Source: Streptomyces graminofaciens
GTDB taxonomy: Bacteria; Actinomycetota; Actinomycetes; Streptomycetales; Streptomycetaceae
Direction: 5' to 3'
DNA length: 64,000 nucleotides
Assembly (NCBI RefSeq): GCF_030294945.1
Contig: NZ_AP018448.1
Coordinates: 4,928,001-4,992,000, forward strand
Part shown: piece by piece, positions 62,388-64,000 of the stretch
Layout of the letters: every line of letters begins with the position of its first letter
Position numbering within the stretch: the first letter of the stretch is position 1
The notes under the pieces: generated by a model
Told to the model about the DNA's origin: nothing
Database searches by the model: none
What the model saw: the letters and a program-made list of their open reading frames with translations, nothing else
Translations under genes and position numbers: made by a program

Positions 62388-63353
62388 TCAGGGGCAGGTG
62401 AGCACGATCTTGCCGAACAGGTCGCCCGACTGAAGCCGTTCGAAGCCCTCACGGGCGCGGTCCAGGGGGAGCACCTCGTCGATGACGGGGCGTACGCCGG
62501 TGGCGGCGCAGAAGGAGAGGAGATCCTCCAGTTCGTCCTTGGTGCCCATGGTGGAGCCGACGACCTTGAGTTCGAGGAAGAAGATGCGGGTCAGTTCGGC
62601 GTTCGAGGGGCGGTCGCCGCTGGTTGCGCCGGAGATGACGAGGGTGCCCCCGGGCCGCAGCGACTTCACCGAGTGGGACCAGGTCGCGGCGCCGACGGTC
62701 TCGATGACCGCGTCCACGCGCTGCGGCAGCCGAGCCCCGGACTCCAGCGCCTCCACCGCGCCCAGCTCGATGGCCCGCTTGCGCTTGGCCTCGTCCCGGC
62801 TGGTGGCGAACACCCGCAGACCGGCAGCCTTGCCGAGCACGATCGCGGCGGTGGCGACCCCGCCACCGGCCCCCTGGACGAGGACGGAGTCACCGGGGCG
62901 TACGCCGGCGTTGGTGAAGAGCATGCGGTACGCCGTCAGCCAGGCGGTGGGCAGGCAGGCGGCCTCGTCGAAGGAGAGTTCCTTGGGCTTGGGAAGGACG
63001 TTCCAGGTGGGGACGGAGACCTGTTCGGCGAAGGTGCCCTGGTAGCGCTCGGTGAGGATGGAGCGGGGCTCCTTGGGGCCGACACCATGGCCGGACTGGC
63101 CGATGACCGAGTGGAGGACGACCTCGTTGCCGTCCTCGTCGATACCGGCGGCGTCACAGCCGAGGATCATCGGCAGCTTGTCCTCCGCGAGGCCGACACC
63201 GCGCAGGGACCACAGGTCGTGGTGGTTGAGGGAAGCGGCCCTCACCTTCACGGTCGTCCAGCCGGGCCTGGGTTCCGGAGCCGGGCGGTCACCCAACTCC
63301 AGGCCGTTGAGGGGATGGTCGCGGTCGATGCGGGCGGCGTAGGCGGCGAACAT
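62388..63353 (-). CDS. Zinc-type/quinone-oxidoreductase MDR family dehydrogenase
   Basis: The protein has 321 residues, with an N-terminal GroES-like domain (RAASLNHHDLWSLRGVGLAE, LPMILGCDAAGIDEDGN) and a Rossmann domain with VLVQGAGGGVATAAIVLGKA. The zinc ligands of classical alcohol dehydrogenases are absent: only one Cys lies in GCDAAG, with no Cys-rich loop. It is thus probably a zinc-free quinone or enone reductase using NADPH. Its C-terminus reads RLQSGDLFGKIVLTCP. It lies downstream of the malic enzyme on the same strand. Confidence 0.9.
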   Translation of the reverse strand: MFAAYAARIDRDHPLNGLELGDRPAPEPRPGWTTVKVRAASLNHHDLWSLRGVGLAEDKLPMILGCDAAGIDEDGNEVVLHSVIGQSGHGVGPKEPRSILTERYQGTFAEQVSVPTWNVLPKPKELSFDEAACLPTAWLTAYRMLFTNAGVRPGDSVLVQGAGGGVATAAIVLGKAAGLRVFATSRDEAKRKRAIELGAVEALESGARLPQRVDAVIETVGAATWSHSVKSLRPGGTLVISGATSGDRPSNAELTRIFFLELKVVGSTMGTKDELEDLLSFCAATGVRPVIDEVLPLDRAREGFERLQSGDLFGKIVLTCP

Positions 63354-63745
63354 GGCCCTGACCCTAGGACGCCGCCGGGGGCGAGGGAACCACGGGACGC
63401 TGTGACACGCGTCCCGATCTTCGTGACCCCGCCGGGGCCGATGGGCCGTCCGACGGTGCGTACTCCCCCAGCGACCCCGTCGACTGGCTCCACCACGCCC
63501 ACGTGGACGTTACGGGGCGCCGTCCGCGCCCACCCGTTCCGGCCCCAGCGGCACGACGTCCGCAGCCGCGGCAGCCGGAACCACGACGAAACGGCCCCGC
63601 CCGTTCCCCGGGCGGGGCCGTTCAACCAACCGGCTGATCCAGATCCTGTCGTTTGGGACAACGCCTGGGCCGCGGGGCACCGGCAGCCAAATGGCGCCGT
63701 CGCCCGAAAGGCCGCGTGTTCCAAACGGCACGCCCTAACCGACCG
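63354..63745. other. Gap between dehydrogenase and malic enzyme, holding a terminator
   Basis: No gene is supported here. The hairpin at 63590-63624 is described separately. Short frames on both strands look like antisense of the hairpin region. The promoter of the leftward dehydrogenase is probably within 63354-63450, but no clear boxes were found. Confidence 0.5.
63590..63624. terminator. Strong perfect hairpin after malic enzyme
   Basis: acggccccgccc and gggcggggccgtt pair almost completely around gttccccg. The hairpin lies about 130 bases beyond the malic enzyme stop on the leftward strand and could work in both directions. Confidence 0.75.

Positions 63746-64000
<255 letters not shown>

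Noticed and set aside
63510..63731. Leftward 73-codon frame between dehydrogenase and malic enzyme
   Set aside because: It spans a perfect terminator hairpin, has no ribosome site and no recognisable sequence.

Overview
This is a stretch of a high-GC actinobacterial chromosome, almost certainly Streptomyces. Codons overwhelmingly end in G or C, GTG starts and 4-base start/stop overlaps are common, and the gene set is typical: a CvnA-D conservon, Ku/LigD end-joining genes, a fused E2-E1 2-oxoglutarate dehydrogenase (Kgd/SucA type), Lon with HspR- and ClgR-type sites, FtsW/PBP2, and malic enzyme at the right edge. From memory, and not checked by any search, the order from Ku/LigD through Lon and SucA to malic enzyme resembles the corresponding core interval of S. 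coelicolor, read backwards.

Left part (1-12.2 kb) is accessory and eroded. It holds a lower-GC gene at the edge, an internally deleted IS5-type transposase, and a compact regulatory module: two GntR/UTRA regulators, one of them divergent, and five small unknown genes in a tightly coupled operon, with twin CTAGT-NN-ACTAG palindromes between. Next come a cold-shock-like protein, a membrane protein, a membrane desaturase and a decayed fatty acyl-AMP ligase. A GlxA-type regulator diverges from an imine-reductase-like enzyme, and a type II thioesterase follows. Desaturase, acyl-AMP ligase and thioesterase look like remains of a lipid-tailed NRPS/PKS locus (inference).

Middle part (12.2-44.1 kb): a large GAF-SpoIIE-ATPase phosphatase, a YbhN-like membrane protein, divergent Ku and LigD, a 0.6-kb field of 21-44-base repeats, a NERD protein, a small tyrosine phosphatase, a lipoprotein/histidine kinase pair without a response regulator, an FtsW-PBP2 pair, an AurF-like diiron oxygenase with a TetR regulator, an NlpC/P60 hydrolase behind a strongly structured leader, a conservon (cvnA-D) followed on the same strand by a StyA-type flavin monooxygenase, a PP2C-like phosphatase, and an ABC exporter operon (lipoprotein, adaptor with peptidoglycan-binding insert, ATPase with collagen-like tail, FtsX-type permease) followed by a MarR regulator.

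Right part (44.1-64 kb) is core: Lon, two GNAT acetyltransferases, a rhomboid-like protein, a GH3 glycosidase, a spermidine-synthase-like protein, an OmpR-type two-component pair, kgd/sucA, a 59-residue unknown, a DUF4097-PadR pair with an AT-rich palindromic upstream region, a zinc-type dehydrogenase and the 3' end of malic enzyme. No tRNA, rRNA, CRISPR array, integrase or replication gene was seen.
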